Source: a virus
IMG/VR virus record: IMGVR_UViG_3300027976_000198
Location: 1 to 25,278 of that record
Reading direction: 5' to 3' (one strand)
DNA: 25,278 nucleotides
This document shows positions 13,621 to 22,004 of the stretch, piece by piece; position 1 is the first letter of the stretch; every line of letters begins with the position of its first letter. The notes beneath the pieces are model-generated. The model was not told the origin of the DNA and ran no database searches. It saw nothing but the letters and a program-made list of their open reading frames with translations. The translations under genes and the position numbers were made by a program.

Positions 13621-13910
13621 TTACGACCGTTCCTCAGTGCTTCGCGGATAACTCCGCGGATCACATATCTGAGCCGTTCCTCCGAGGTCAACACCGGGCT
13701 CGAGGACGTCTGTCCCTGACGACCCAGCCTGTTCATGGGACCCTGTGGGGGAGAGAAGTCCAAGGCCGGCTTGGCCTCGTTTCCCGTACCCAACTTGTTC
13801 TTCGCGGGTGCACCCTTGAACTCCTTCTTAGAACGGGTCTTGGCACTTTTGGCCTGTGCCACGGCCTCGTAAACAATAGTCCGCAGCTGTCTGACACTGA
13901 TCTTCTTCAT
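13617..13910 (-). CDS. Small head-region protein with basic amphipathic termini, 97 aa
   Basis: I chose the ATG at 13910, which overlaps the upstream stop (ATGA) with GGAGG in front. The N-terminus MKKISVRQLRTIVYEAVAQA is an amphipathic basic helix similar in layout to the N-terminus of the 153-aa protein at 14428. A Lys/Gly/Pro-rich linker follows, then a second helix (EERLRYVIRGVIREAL). It may be an internal or core protein like T4 gp67/gp68 by position, but no direct family match is recognised. It is followed by the bS21-like gene. Confidence 0.75.
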   Translation of the reverse strand: MKKISVRQLRTIVYEAVAQAKSAKTRSKKEFKGAPAKNKLGTGNEAKPALDFSPPQGPMNRLGRQGQTSSSPVLTSEERLRYVIRGVIREALRNGRK

Positions 13911-14428
13911 TTGTCCTCCGGTGGGTTCAGGCCACGCCACGTCTTCGAGGCCACAACCTCGTCCTCTTTCGCGCAGTTCGACAGTTCGATGTCGTCGCCC
14001 GGCCTGGCCAGGAAGTCAACGAGCGCCTGCCACGCTTCTCCATATAGATCCAGTTTATCGTAGTCGGTTGCTTCGTCGTCGCCTGCGATCCGTGGACGCT
14101 CCCACCCAGGGATATAGCCGTTGTGGTTACCGCCCTTGCTGGACATCGCAGTATTGTATGGAACCCCAATGGCCTCCGCCACCCGGTCCCACACACCATG
14201 GTCGTCTTCACCACGTGGATCCTTCACAAGGGCCTCAGCCTCATCCCAGTGGGTGTGCTTGGTGTCCATAGGGATGATCTCTAGGCCACCACTCTGTGTG
14301 GCGTCACCGGTGCCGTTCTTTCCGTACTTGGTCTGCCTGTCATACGGAAAGTCCTCCGCGCCCGAGGCCCTGGCTACCTGGCTGTACTGGCCTCCGGGTC
14401 GTCCTCCAGGTGCTGTGGGAAAACCCAT
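13907..14428 (-). CDS. Hypothetical head-region protein, 173 aa
   Basis: The Gly/Pro-rich N-terminus (MGFPTAPGGRPGG) probably is extended. Later segments contain many acidic residues and tryptophans, such as DDHGVWDRVAEAIGVPYNTA, GYIPGWERPRI and YGEAWQALVDFL. The only cysteine is near the C-terminus (SNCAKED). It starts by TGATG overlap with the preceding gene and ends by ATGA overlap with the next. I do not recognise a family. Context suggests a minor head or assembly protein. Confidence 0.75.
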   Translation of the reverse strand: MGFPTAPGGRPGGQYSQVARASGAEDFPYDRQTKYGKNGTGDATQSGGLEIIPMDTKHTHWDEAEALVKDPRGEDDHGVWDRVAEAIGVPYNTAMSSKGGNHNGYIPGWERPRIAGDDEATDYDKLDLYGEAWQALVDFLARPGDDIELSNCAKEDEVVASKTWRGLNPPEDK

Positions 14429-14889
14429 CAGCCACCCATCAGCCGCTTGTTCAATTTTCTCATATGGTTGAGGTCCACCCCGAGGTTCTCGAGGGGGATG
14501 CTTGTCATGCCACTGTGGTCGTTGTCCGGGGCGAGCGGTTGGGTACCCTCGTAGATGTCACGCATGGGATTATCCTTGGCTAACAGCGCCTTGGCCGCCC
14601 CGGCGGCCTTACGGTTGGCTGAAGTCGGTGGGATAAGTGCTTGGAGGTTCGATGACCTGGTCCGTTTCAAAGGTAGTGAGTCCGGTTCCTCGTGTTCGAC
14701 CTCCTCCACGACCTGCTGACGTCTGGTGGGTATCGAGGAGTTCGGGTTGACAGTGTTCTCCACGAGCGAGCGGATGTAGACCTCGCCGATCTGCTTCATC
14801 ACGACCTCATGGATCTTCTTCTCGATGATCTCCGAGACCAGCTCTGCGACGATACCTCGGAGGGTCTCCTTTAGTTCACTGCGCTTCAC
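14428..14889 (-). CDS. Hypothetical head-region protein with helical N-terminus, 153 aa
   Basis: The first about 45 residues (MKRSELKETLRGIVAELVSE, then IIEKKIHEVVMKQIGEVYIR) form a continuous amphipathic helix, probably a coiled coil. The rest is likely disordered, with an acidic patch (VVEEVEHEEPD) and an Ala/Lys segment. I-V-A-E-L and L-K-E-T are loose matches to the prohead protease rule. The N-terminal layout resembles the 97-aa protein at 13617. It is coupled by ATGA to the protease upstream. A core protein role is inferred from position only. Confidence 0.75.
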   Translation of the reverse strand: MKRSELKETLRGIVAELVSEIIEKKIHEVVMKQIGEVYIRSLVENTVNPNSSIPTRRQQVVEEVEHEEPDSLPLKRTRSSNLQALIPPTSANRKAAGAAKALLAKDNPMRDIYEGTQPLAPDNDHSGMTSIPLENLGVDLNHMRKLNKRLMGG

Positions 14890-15494
14890 TTTATGTGTCC
14901 CTTTCTGGCGAGCGCATCATTCACACGACGGAACACCCGGTCCTGCTTAGAGACCACCACGTCCCTGTCCCATCCCTCCTTAAGATAGAGGTAGGCACCA
15001 GGTGTACTGGGTTCACTGACGATGTCGAACGCCACAAGTTGGAAGTCATCTTGGACGATGTCACAGCCGGTGTTGTCCTTGTTGGTTGAGCCGACGCCAC
15101 GCGAGGAGATTCCGATCGTGACACCACTCTCGATGAGCGTCTCCAGGATCTTTCCCTTCGGGGTCCCAAGGACCTCGATGACACCGGACAGGTCGTTACC
15201 TGTCCAAGCCATCTCCCTGATGATATGGGAGACTCGCTCCAACGAGACCGTCGAAGTGTCCGGGTGGTCCAGCTCTCCGACCGCGCGGTTCTCACGCACG
15301 GCCTTCTGATAGTTATCTGCCTCACGAACCAGGATACTACGGGGGTAGATTCGGTTGTTCTGGTTCTTTGTCTCGGCCTTCTGGATGATGCCCCGCAGCA
15401 TCAGCTTTCCGCCATTGAGAGCACGATCCTCCTTGATGAGGGCGCTGGAGTACTCACATTGAATGTACTCTCTGAGAAGCTGCTTTCCACTCAT
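14886..15494 (-). CDS. gp21: Prohead core protease, T4 gp21-like
   Basis: The 202-aa product has the gp21 signature: strand GGKLMLRGIIQKAET, NRIYPRSIL, GELDHPDTS with catalytic H77, and TIGISSRGVGS with the nucleophile S130 or S131. VAFDIVSEPS (residues 155-163) follows the catalytic core. It degrades the scaffold and trims capsid and internal proteins after L/I-x-E. A zymogen-type self-cleavage could occur at ALIKE22|D or in the C-terminal tail. It sits between internal protein genes and scaffold as in T4. Overlaps are ATGA at both ends. Confidence 0.93.
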   Translation of the reverse strand: MSGKQLLREYIQCEYSSALIKEDRALNGGKLMLRGIIQKAETKNQNNRIYPRSILVREADNYQKAVRENRAVGELDHPDTSTVSLERVSHIIREMAWTGNDLSGVIEVLGTPKGKILETLIESGVTIGISSRGVGSTNKDNTGCDIVQDDFQLVAFDIVSEPSTPGAYLYLKEGWDRDVVVSKQDRVFRRVNDALARKGHIK

Positions 15495-16762
15495 TCGGAT
15501 TCGTCTCCTGTATATTTGTCCACGACCAGCTTCTTTAGCATAGAGAGTTCAAGTGCATCGAGGTCCGACAAGTAGTCGTCCACGGCCACCTCCATATCCT
15601 CGAGATATTCGTCCCTGGCCTCAACAGCTCGCTGAAGTTCCTTACTGTCGAACTCGTGCGGAAGCTCTGCGAGAACCTCTCGGACGCTCTTGGCCTGCTC
15701 GGGCTCGAGCTTCATGATGGCCGACTTGACTTTACCATCGCTGACCACATGGAGGAGCTCACCCTTGATGTAGATGTATACTGGGCCGACCTTCCCTGAG
15801 TCCGTCTGGAACGTGACGGTGGTGTAGGGTCTATCGAGCTTGTCGGTTCCGACCTTACCCTTGGAGACCTTCACACCCTTGACACCGCGTGTCAAACTCT
15901 TGACGGCCCTCTCAAGTGACCTGAGGGAGACATCCTGAATCTTCTTTACCAGCCTTCGCAGCTGTGGGTCCTTCTTCACCGCAGTGTCAGAGAGTTTGGA
16001 CAGTAGGTTCTCCCACCTCGACTCCTCCTCCCTGGACACGGGCTTCTCCGATGAGATTGGAGGTGCTGCAGGTGGGTCACCCTCTGGATCAATCGGTCCC
16101 TGGACAGCTGCAGGATCTGGCTCGTCCATATTCGGGAAATCGCCGTCAGTCGACGCGTCCTTCTGCTTGGGCTTCTTGACCTCATCGTCGTCCATGGCGT
16201 CCATGGCGGCCTCGGCAAGCTGGTCACGCAGGTTCTCGAAGGCAAAACTCTCGCCGACCCTCTTGTGTTTCTTCAGACGCTCGACGTTCTTCTTCGCCTT
16301 CTCCTTCTTCTCGGGATCACGCGGCGGAAACTGATTCAGCTCGGCGGCCTTGGCTTGTGCCTTGGTACCGTAACGACCCACCGGCTTTGGCGGCTTTCCC
16401 TTGCCCTGGTTCGGAGCGTACAGGGTGAACCCAGCCTCACCGTCCCTGTTCTTTCGCACGATCTCCTTGACCTTCTTCTTGACGAGAAGTCTCAGCAGGT
16501 CCTCAGGGGAGAGGGAGATCTGCGGACCATCGTTGCTACCGCCTGGCGGCTTGCGGGGATCAGGACGTGTCTGTTGGACCGGGTCCGGAATACGTGGGGC
16601 CGGCAGCTTACCGATCTGGGGCACTTGCCGCGGACGTTCATCGTTGTGATCGTCTGGCTGCATGCCTATGGGCATCTGCATACCACCCATGTCACCACAC
16701 TCGTTCTTGATCCTGGCGGCCTCCGCCAACTTCTGCCAAGGACTTGACTTTTTGTTACTCAC
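15491..16762 (-). CDS. Internal/core-type head protein with two L-A-E|A sites, 423 aa
   Basis: The start is GTG (16762), GTGA-coupled to the preceding gene. L-A-E14|A and L-A-E184|A match the prohead protease rule, so the protein may be trimmed and cut in two. Residues about 20-85 are Pro/Met/Gln-rich and disordered. Residues 108-150 hold GFTLYAPNQGKG...VGRYGTKAQAKAAEL, a short beta module found in phage internal proteins. Residues about 185-235 are an acidic linker. The C-terminal 170 residues look folded (ending in helices with KLVVDKYTGDE). The place between portal and protease is that of T4 67/68, although it is much larger. Confidence 0.8.
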   Translation of the reverse strand: MSNKKSSPWQKLAEAARIKNECGDMGGMQMPIGMQPDDHNDERPRQVPQIGKLPAPRIPDPVQQTRPDPRKPPGGSNDGPQISLSPEDLLRLLVKKKVKEIVRKNRDGEAGFTLYAPNQGKGKPPKPVGRYGTKAQAKAAELNQFPPRDPEKKEKAKKNVERLKKHKRVGESFAFENLRDQLAEAAMDAMDDDEVKKPKQKDASTDGDFPNMDEPDPAAVQGPIDPEGDPPAAPPISSEKPVSREEESRWENLLSKLSDTAVKKDPQLRRLVKKIQDVSLRSLERAVKSLTRGVKGVKVSKGKVGTDKLDRPYTTVTFQTDSGKVGPVYIYIKGELLHVVSDGKVKSAIMKLEPEQAKSVREVLAELPHEFDSKELQRAVEARDEYLEDMEVAVDDYLSDLDALELSMLKKLVVDKYTGDESE

Positions 16763-17619
16763 CGGTCACTCCTGATCTCGTCCAGAACTCCCTGGTAGAG
16801 CATAATTTCCTCCAGGATCTGTTCGTTGTTACCTTCCCTCAGCTCGGAGACCGATTTGAGGACCAGTTCGATGCGCTCCTTAAAGATGGCGTCCTTCTTG
16901 ACATCATCGGTGCCCAAGTATGACCTAAGGCCCTCACAGATCTCGACCTTCCTGGACTCCACCACCCGTTCAAAGCGGGTGTAGTCGCCCTTGACGGCCC
17001 CCACCACGTACGCGTCGATGATGGTCTTCTGGTCTTTGGTGAGACACCGCGAGTACTCCTCATTGAACGCTTCAACGGCCAGATTCAGGGCCATCGCGTT
17101 CCTGTCAGGATCGATGTGCTCGACCTTCAGGTCCGGCTTGGTGGCCATGTAGCGGATGATCGACTCCTCGATCCTGGCCCGATCGGCCGATTCGAAGATG
17201 TTCTTCTGCTTCCTCTGCTGGATGAGCAGGTGTGTGGAGGCGATCGCCCTGTACTCATCCACCCTGTACTTGTCGAAGAAGTCCTGACCGAAGGTGTAGT
17301 TTACCTCCTTGATCAGGTTGGACTTCTTGATATCGATGAGTCGCCAGTCGAGGTTATTGGCCTCGTCGATCACCTTGCTGATGATGTTTCTGGCCAGCTT
17401 CTCATTGATACCGCGGTTCTCCTGGATGACACGGTGAAGCGACAGCTCTTGTGCCAACGGCATGCCGTCCGCGAAGAACCGCTTCATCGTCTCAAGTGCA
17501 AGTTCGCCCCGATGGTTGTCATTGTTCACGAGTGACTCAGAAAGACACTTGAGCAACATGCTGTAGACCAGACCGACGTTCCTGCGCTTATTATGCTTCA
17601 AGGCATTTCCTCGTGACAT
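16759..17619 (-). CDS. Unknown helical protein after the portal, 286 aa
   Basis: I chose the ATG at 17619 (MSRGNALKHNKRRNVGLVYS); the frame is open 33 codons further into the portal gene, which would force a 99-base overlap. The protein is predicted largely helical, with many charged residues and segments such as RFFADGMPLAQELSLHRVIQ and EEIMLYQGVLDEIR. It has no transmembrane segment or nucleotide-binding motif. Position between portal and the internal protein suggests a role in prohead initiation or portal docking; this is inference. The ribosome binding site is weak, so translation may depend on coupling to the portal. Confidence 0.8.
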   Translation of the reverse strand: MSRGNALKHNKRRNVGLVYSMLLKCLSESLVNNDNHRGELALETMKRFFADGMPLAQELSLHRVIQENRGINEKLARNIISKVIDEANNLDWRLIDIKKSNLIKEVNYTFGQDFFDKYRVDEYRAIASTHLLIQQRKQKNIFESADRARIEESIIRYMATKPDLKVEHIDPDRNAMALNLAVEAFNEEYSRCLTKDQKTIIDAYVVGAVKGDYTRFERVVESRKVEICEGLRSYLGTDDVKKDAIFKERIELVLKSVSELREGNNEQILEEIMLYQGVLDEIRSDR

Positions 17620-17629
17620 AGCTTTAAAC

Positions 17630-19570
17630 TCATCTAAGTAGCGCACGGGTTCGCGTGACCACCTTACGCCGAGAACTCTCGAGCGAGGAGCGTCGCGCCA
17701 TCTTCCGAAGAATCCCATCTAGTAACCCAGCGTCCTTGATCTGTCTCTTGAACCAACCCCCGACGACGGCCTCAGAGAGATCTGGATTGTCGTCCCAGAC
17801 GTCATACTCCGGATCGTCCTCGTTGTCAGTGTCCTCTGAGAATGGTCTCGAGATAAGTCGGCTCATGGCCCTGGTATCAAAGGGATCCGAGGCCGTCTGT
17901 TTCTCGGTCCCGAAGGTCACCGCATGCTGGTCCTCACCGGTCGCGAACAGGTTCCTGCCTTTGTCCACAGCGATCTCGGCCCGATTACCGGCACTTCCGA
18001 TATTGAAGGCGTCCATCAGGGTGGGCTCGTCGCCATCAGGTCCTTCCTCGGTCTGTCCACCCAGGGTGGCGGGCAGCTCGTCGTCTCCAGGGACATCCTC
18101 GAGCGGATCACCCGGCACGTCACCATCAGCGGGATCGGCCGGTCCTCCGCCCTCGCCACCGCTTCCGTCCTCTGTGGGAAGCTGCATCGCATCCAGGCTC
18201 ATAGACTCCAGCTTATCGAGTCTGATCCTGCTCTTGATCTGGTCGATCTCCTTCTGGTTCATGCCGAAGATCTTCTCACGGATGGTGTCCTTGTCGAGCA
18301 TACCATCTTGGGCCATACCAGCAACCTCGAACCTCATGCGCCAGAGCTCAAGCTTCTGCTGCTCGGCGATGGTGGACGGGGCGGCCAATTTGATCTGGAA
18401 GTTGGCCAGGTCGGCCCCGGTGTATCCAACCAGGAAGAGGTGGATGACAGCGAGTTTGTTCAGCTCAGCCACCACGATCTGATCGATTCGCTCGATGGTC
18501 TTAGCGAAACGGACGTCCTCCTGGGCCAGGGTGGCTTTGGAACCAACGTCACCGTCGTAGCTCAGGTACGCCTTAGGGACGCCGAGAGCTGCGAACAGCT
18601 TGTTCTGGATGTACTGCACGTCGTCGATGTCACCTGTGAACTGTCCGCCTGGCAACGTCTCAATCGTCGGACCAACATCACCACGGAAGGGGAGGAAGTA
18701 GTCCTCATCCACCGAGAGTGCATTGTAACGGAGGTCAACCCGACCAGTGGTCGAGTCGATGATGGTGTTCCGCTTCATGTTCGATATGAACTCTTCCATG
18801 AACCGCGGCACCTCCTCAGGTGCGACGTTGCCCACGGGAACCTTGAACATGCGGCGCTCAGGCGACCTGACGATGCGGTAGACAAGCATCGCATCCTCGA
18901 TGAGGATCAGCTGACGCCAGATGCGTCGTGCGGGCTCGATGACTGAGTAGCCGTACGGCAGGAAGCCGTCGTCACCGAGGAGTCTGAAGTGTGCGATCTG
19001 CCAGTTCTCAAGGACCGAGTTTCCCTGTGTCAACCAGCGGTATCGGATGGCGAATGGGTCGTCCTTATCGAAACCCTCCTCACGCTCGATCTCGTTGATC
19101 GGGATCGGGAGGAGATTCAGGATTCCGTTGTCCTCGTTGGCGTCAACGAACAGACAGAGATCACCGTACTTGCAGAGGTTACGGACCCATGACCAAAGGT
19201 TGAACTCGATGTCCAAAATATCGAAGAACAGGGTCTCGAGGATTGTTTTGATCTCGTCATTGGGCGATTCGACACGAAGCACACGTCCCTGTTCATCCTT
19301 CGCACAAACGCCGTCGGCATAGACATTCAAGGCTGCAGCGATCTCTGGCGTGTAGCACATCTCTGTGTAATCACTGTACCTTGACAGACGCTCAAACTGT
19401 CCGTAGGACGCCATAGAGCTGACGTACAACGAGGAGATCTGCTTCTTGTACGCCCTCGCGGTACCTACGGGCTCACGCATGGGCTCGGCCCGACTGATCT
19501 TGTGACGGACGACCGGTCCGCTCCTAAAGAGCTTTGTAAGCCTTCGCCAGACGCTTTCATCAGCAGCCAT
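17630..19570 (-). CDS. gp20: Portal protein, T4 gp20-like, with extended C-terminus
   Basis: At 646 aa this is longer than T4 gp20 (524 aa). The portal core is clear: YTEMCYTPEIAAALNVYADG, WSWVRNLCKYGDLCLFVD, SVIEPARRIWRQLILIEDAM, YRIVRSPERRMFKVPVGN, GDIDDVQYIQNKLFAALGVP and ATLAQEDVRFAKTIERIDQI. A 12-mer forms the DNA entry vertex and binds the terminase and neck. Residues 466-518 are an acidic Gly/Pro/Asp-rich linker, followed by a tail with L-S-E600|A601 and a basic C-terminus. The tail could be cut off by the gp21-like protease. GAGGAAAC precedes the ATG, seven bases after the terminase stop. Confidence 0.94.
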   Translation of the reverse strand: MAADESVWRRLTKLFRSGPVVRHKISRAEPMREPVGTARAYKKQISSLYVSSMASYGQFERLSRYSDYTEMCYTPEIAAALNVYADGVCAKDEQGRVLRVESPNDEIKTILETLFFDILDIEFNLWSWVRNLCKYGDLCLFVDANEDNGILNLLPIPINEIEREEGFDKDDPFAIRYRWLTQGNSVLENWQIAHFRLLGDDGFLPYGYSVIEPARRIWRQLILIEDAMLVYRIVRSPERRMFKVPVGNVAPEEVPRFMEEFISNMKRNTIIDSTTGRVDLRYNALSVDEDYFLPFRGDVGPTIETLPGGQFTGDIDDVQYIQNKLFAALGVPKAYLSYDGDVGSKATLAQEDVRFAKTIERIDQIVVAELNKLAVIHLFLVGYTGADLANFQIKLAAPSTIAEQQKLELWRMRFEVAGMAQDGMLDKDTIREKIFGMNQKEIDQIKSRIRLDKLESMSLDAMQLPTEDGSGGEGGGPADPADGDVPGDPLEDVPGDDELPATLGGQTEEGPDGDEPTLMDAFNIGSAGNRAEIAVDKGRNLFATGEDQHAVTFGTEKQTASDPFDTRAMSRLISRPFSEDTDNEDDPEYDVWDDNPDLSEAVVGGWFKRQIKDAGLLDGILRKMARRSSLESSRRKVVTRTRALLR

Positions 19571-19576
19571 GTTTCC

Positions 19577-21280
19577 TCACTTTTTATCGAAGAGCTCGCT
19601 TAGGTCGACAATATGCCGACCGATGAGCACCTTATATGGGTTAGAGGGACGTACAAAGGCGCCCATGGCCCTCGCAGGAGCCAGCCTAGGATCCTTTGAG
19701 GCACCACGGATGTCTGTGTTGAGCACCCTGTTCACCGTCGCACTTGTAAGTAATGCTTTATGTATCTCACCGACATGGACATTCGGCGCCAGATAACAGT
19801 CACGAATGTAGATACCCATAGCACAGGACATGACGAGATCGTCGTTGTATCCGCGCAGTGCCTCTGGACGACCATCGTTCCAGACGAACGTACGCAGCTC
19901 ACCGAGGAAACGCATAGACCTCATTGTGACCTGTCGCATCCTGATGTACTCTTCCATCTTGGAGAGCATGACAGGACGATTCTTGGCGGACGTAGTCAGT
20001 CCGGGGAGGAGCGTGTCAGGGATTACACCGTGACGTAGGTCCATACACTCACCGGCCGAGGCGTCACCTCGCCTTGAACAGTACAGGTTGGGATACCCCG
20101 GCATCGCCGTGGGGTTGTCGGAAGGTGTCCACAGACGCATGTGTTCGATGACAGCGAGGCCGTAGGAGTTGTTCTCCACGATGATCGGGGCCTTACCGTA
20201 TGCCCATCCTGTGTCACAGAGTAGCTTCGCGTACTCATTGACAGGAATCTTGCCGTAGTACTCCACGACATGGAGCATCGTGTCGGTCTCAAAACAGTGG
20301 AAGCCCTGGTTGTCGCGGCCGTCACCTCTGGCCACGTCCGCACAGATGAAATACGGCTGGTTCAGCTTGGGTCTTGACCAGACATGTAGGTTTCTGTCCC
20401 AATATTCGATGAAGACAGGCTGGACCACCGTGGACTCGACCAGGGCGAGTCCCTCGGCTGGCACAAACGTGTCACCTGACGACAGAAAGTCGCACTCATG
20501 CTCCTGGGCGCGGTCACGGGCAGACATGTTTTGTGTTTCCTTGCGGAACCACGGACTTGTCTTGAAACCGGGACGCTCCGGATCGTCGATGAGGCCGTCG
20601 ATGTGTTCAGGATGCCTCCACCACATCAGAGACGTGGCCTTGAAATCGTTCTGGCCGCTCTCAGCGTCCTTGTAGGTCTTGTGGTAGACGTTACCGACGC
20701 CGTTAGGGGTGGAGATCATGATCACCCGACCGCCAGCAGTGACCGTGGGGAGCAGGCCTGTCCAAATCTCGTCGAAGCCGGCGATGAAGGCAGCCTCATC
20801 GACGACCAACAGTGAGACAGCCTCTGATCGACCGGCATCCGCTGAGCTGGCGATCGCCTTGATCACTGAGCCGTTGTCGAACTCGAGCGACATCTTGTTG
20901 TTGGCCAGCTCTTCGGTGATCACAAGCCACGAAGGCAGATGCTGGATCACCGTACGGACGCGCCTGATGATGTTCTTTGCGGTCTCGGCCTTGGTGGCCA
21001 CACACAAGATGTTCTTGTTCTTGTAGAACAGGAGAAGCCAGGCGCAGAACGCAGAAGTGATCTCCGTCGCTCCAAGCTGTCTGGCCTTCAGAACCACGTT
21101 GAAGCGGTTCTCCTGGTAAGAGTGTATCAACTCCTCCTGAAAGTCCCATATCTTGAAAGGGATCAACCCGCGCTGAGGGTGCTTAATGCGGACGTACTTC
21201 TTTATGAAGTAGACCGGGTCACGTCCACACTTAATGATCTCGCTCTTGATACGAGACTTGTTAGTCTCGCCTTTCATCAA
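19577..21280 (-). CDS. gp17: Terminase large subunit, T4 gp17-like
   Basis: The 567-aa product packages DNA. ATPase domain: Walker A variant K-A-R-Q-L-G-A-T-E (65-73), Walker B L-L-V-V-D-E-A (157-163), coupling motif M-I-S-T-P-N-G (188-194). Nuclease domain: D315 in ICADVARGDG, E369 in IIVENN and D480/D481 in GYNDDLVMS give the RNase H-like acidic cluster that cuts concatemers. Length is close to T4 gp17 (610 aa). It starts by ATGA overlap with the gene before it and precedes the portal. All key residues are present. Confidence 0.96.
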   Translation of the reverse strand: MMKGETNKSRIKSEIIKCGRDPVYFIKKYVRIKHPQRGLIPFKIWDFQEELIHSYQENRFNVVLKARQLGATEITSAFCAWLLLFYKNKNILCVATKAETAKNIIRRVRTVIQHLPSWLVITEELANNKMSLEFDNGSVIKAIASSADAGRSEAVSLLVVDEAAFIAGFDEIWTGLLPTVTAGGRVIMISTPNGVGNVYHKTYKDAESGQNDFKATSLMWWRHPEHIDGLIDDPERPGFKTSPWFRKETQNMSARDRAQEHECDFLSSGDTFVPAEGLALVESTVVQPVFIEYWDRNLHVWSRPKLNQPYFICADVARGDGRDNQGFHCFETDTMLHVVEYYGKIPVNEYAKLLCDTGWAYGKAPIIVENNSYGLAVIEHMRLWTPSDNPTAMPGYPNLYCSRRGDASAGECMDLRHGVIPDTLLPGLTTSAKNRPVMLSKMEEYIRMRQVTMRSMRFLGELRTFVWNDGRPEALRGYNDDLVMSCAMGIYIRDCYLAPNVHVGEIHKALLTSATVNRVLNTDIRGASKDPRLAPARAMGAFVRPSNPYKVLIGRHIVDLSELFDKK

Positions 21281-21735
21281 TCCTCGTCGCCGAAGGCCGT
21301 GGCCTCAGGGGAGACGTCATACATACGCCAGGTACGGAGGTACCAGCGACCGTTCAGTGAGATCTGCTCAAGGTGGTAGCCTGCGGAGTCCTTAAGCTCT
21401 TTCAGGTCAAGTGTCGCCTTCGTACGCTTCTTGAACTCTTTCTTGAGCTGGGTACAGAGCGTCGCGATCGCCTTATGGGCCTCCTGGACAAGACCCTGGG
21501 TCTTCTTTGTGTCGTTGAGGAACGTGTCCTGGAGGTGGTACTCGACCATCAGGCGGTCACCTGTACGCTTCAACAGGAAACGGCCCACTGCGTTCGGCAG
21601 GCCGGGGTAATCCTCGGGAGGTCTGTTACTGATATCGTTGAAAACCTGGATGAGTTGGGCAACCAGGTCCTTGTCATGGTTATACGCGGTACCAGAGACG
21701 TCAAACCCGCGATTCTTCTCTTCTTTCTTGGCCAT
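21277..21735 (-). CDS. Terminase-adjacent protein, 152 aa; small terminase candidate
   Basis: It starts MAKKEEKNRGFDVSG. A helical stretch (DKDLVAQLIQVFNDI) follows, then RFLLKRTGDRLMVEYHLQDTF, a long charged helix (QEAHKAIATLCTQLKKEFKKRTK) and a final beta part (ISLNGRWYLRTWRMYDVSPEA). Length and place just before the large terminase fit a gp16-like small subunit, but no DNA-binding motif is evident and other conserved terminase-adjacent families exist. It is coupled to the terminase by ATGA. Its ribosome binding site (GGAAGGAAG) is part of a 10-bp inverted repeat, which may control it. Confidence 0.75.
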   Translation of the reverse strand: MAKKEEKNRGFDVSGTAYNHDKDLVAQLIQVFNDISNRPPEDYPGLPNAVGRFLLKRTGDRLMVEYHLQDTFLNDTKKTQGLVQEAHKAIATLCTQLKKEFKKRTKATLDLKELKDSAGYHLEQISLNGRWYLRTWRMYDVSPEATAFGDED

Positions 21736-21736
21736 G

Positions 21737-21779
21737 GTCTTCCTTCCTCTCCCCTAAATAAGGGTCTCAGAAGGAAGAC
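21737..21779 (-). promoter_or_regulatory. Inverted repeat sequestering the ribosome binding site of the terminase operon
   Basis: GTCTTCCTTC and GAAGGAAGAC pair perfectly (10 bp) across a 23-base loop that itself contains CCCT-TATTT-AGGG. The 3' arm is the GGAAGGAAG binding site of the 152-aa gene, whose ATG starts one base beyond the repeat. The 5' arm begins one base after the stop codon of the upstream gene. A ribosome finishing that gene would open the hairpin, which suggests translational coupling. It has no T-run, so it is not a typical terminator. Confidence 0.7.
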
Positions 21780-21780
21780 G

Positions 21781-22002
21781 TCAGTCACGGGGGGCTTTAA
21801 GCTTCTTGCAGAACTGTTCCACCTGCTCCGCGGTCGGCCGCCAACCACCGTTCCACCGGTCCTCACGGTCCTCCACCCACTCGATGTAGCAGTCAGTACA
21901 GCAGCCGAAGCTGTAGAAGCGGTGGATTGTCTCCGTGCCGCACATCATCCTCTCACAGACCGGACAGAAGGCCGGCACTCGCAGTTCATCTCTTATGGAC
22001 AT
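21781..22002 (-). CDS. Zinc-ribbon protein, 73 aa
   Basis: I chose the ATG at 22002, two bases after the previous stop, with GAGGTGA in front. The product has C13-x2-C16 and C34-C35-x2-C38, a four-cysteine ribbon, followed by an acidic/aromatic stretch EWVEDREDRW and GGWRPTAEQVEQF. The C-P-x-C ... D-C ... W-x-x-G-W-R-P layout looks like a conserved small phage protein, but the function is not known to me. It directly precedes the terminase genes. It may bind DNA, RNA or protein through the ribbon. Confidence 0.75.
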   Translation of the reverse strand: MSIRDELRVPAFCPVCERMMCGTETIHRFYSFGCCTDCYIEWVEDREDRWNGGWRPTAEQVEQFCKKLKAPRD

Positions 22003-22004
22003 TG

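Noticed and set aside
17620-17718. N-terminal extension of the 286-aa protein into the portal gene
   Set aside because: It would need a 99-base overlap with the portal, unlike every other junction here, and its residues are just the portal's basic tail read in another frame.
17924-18946. Long plus-strand open frame of 340 codons
   Set aside because: It lies wholly inside the well-supported portal gene on the other strand, has no recognisable motif and no plausible ribosome binding context.
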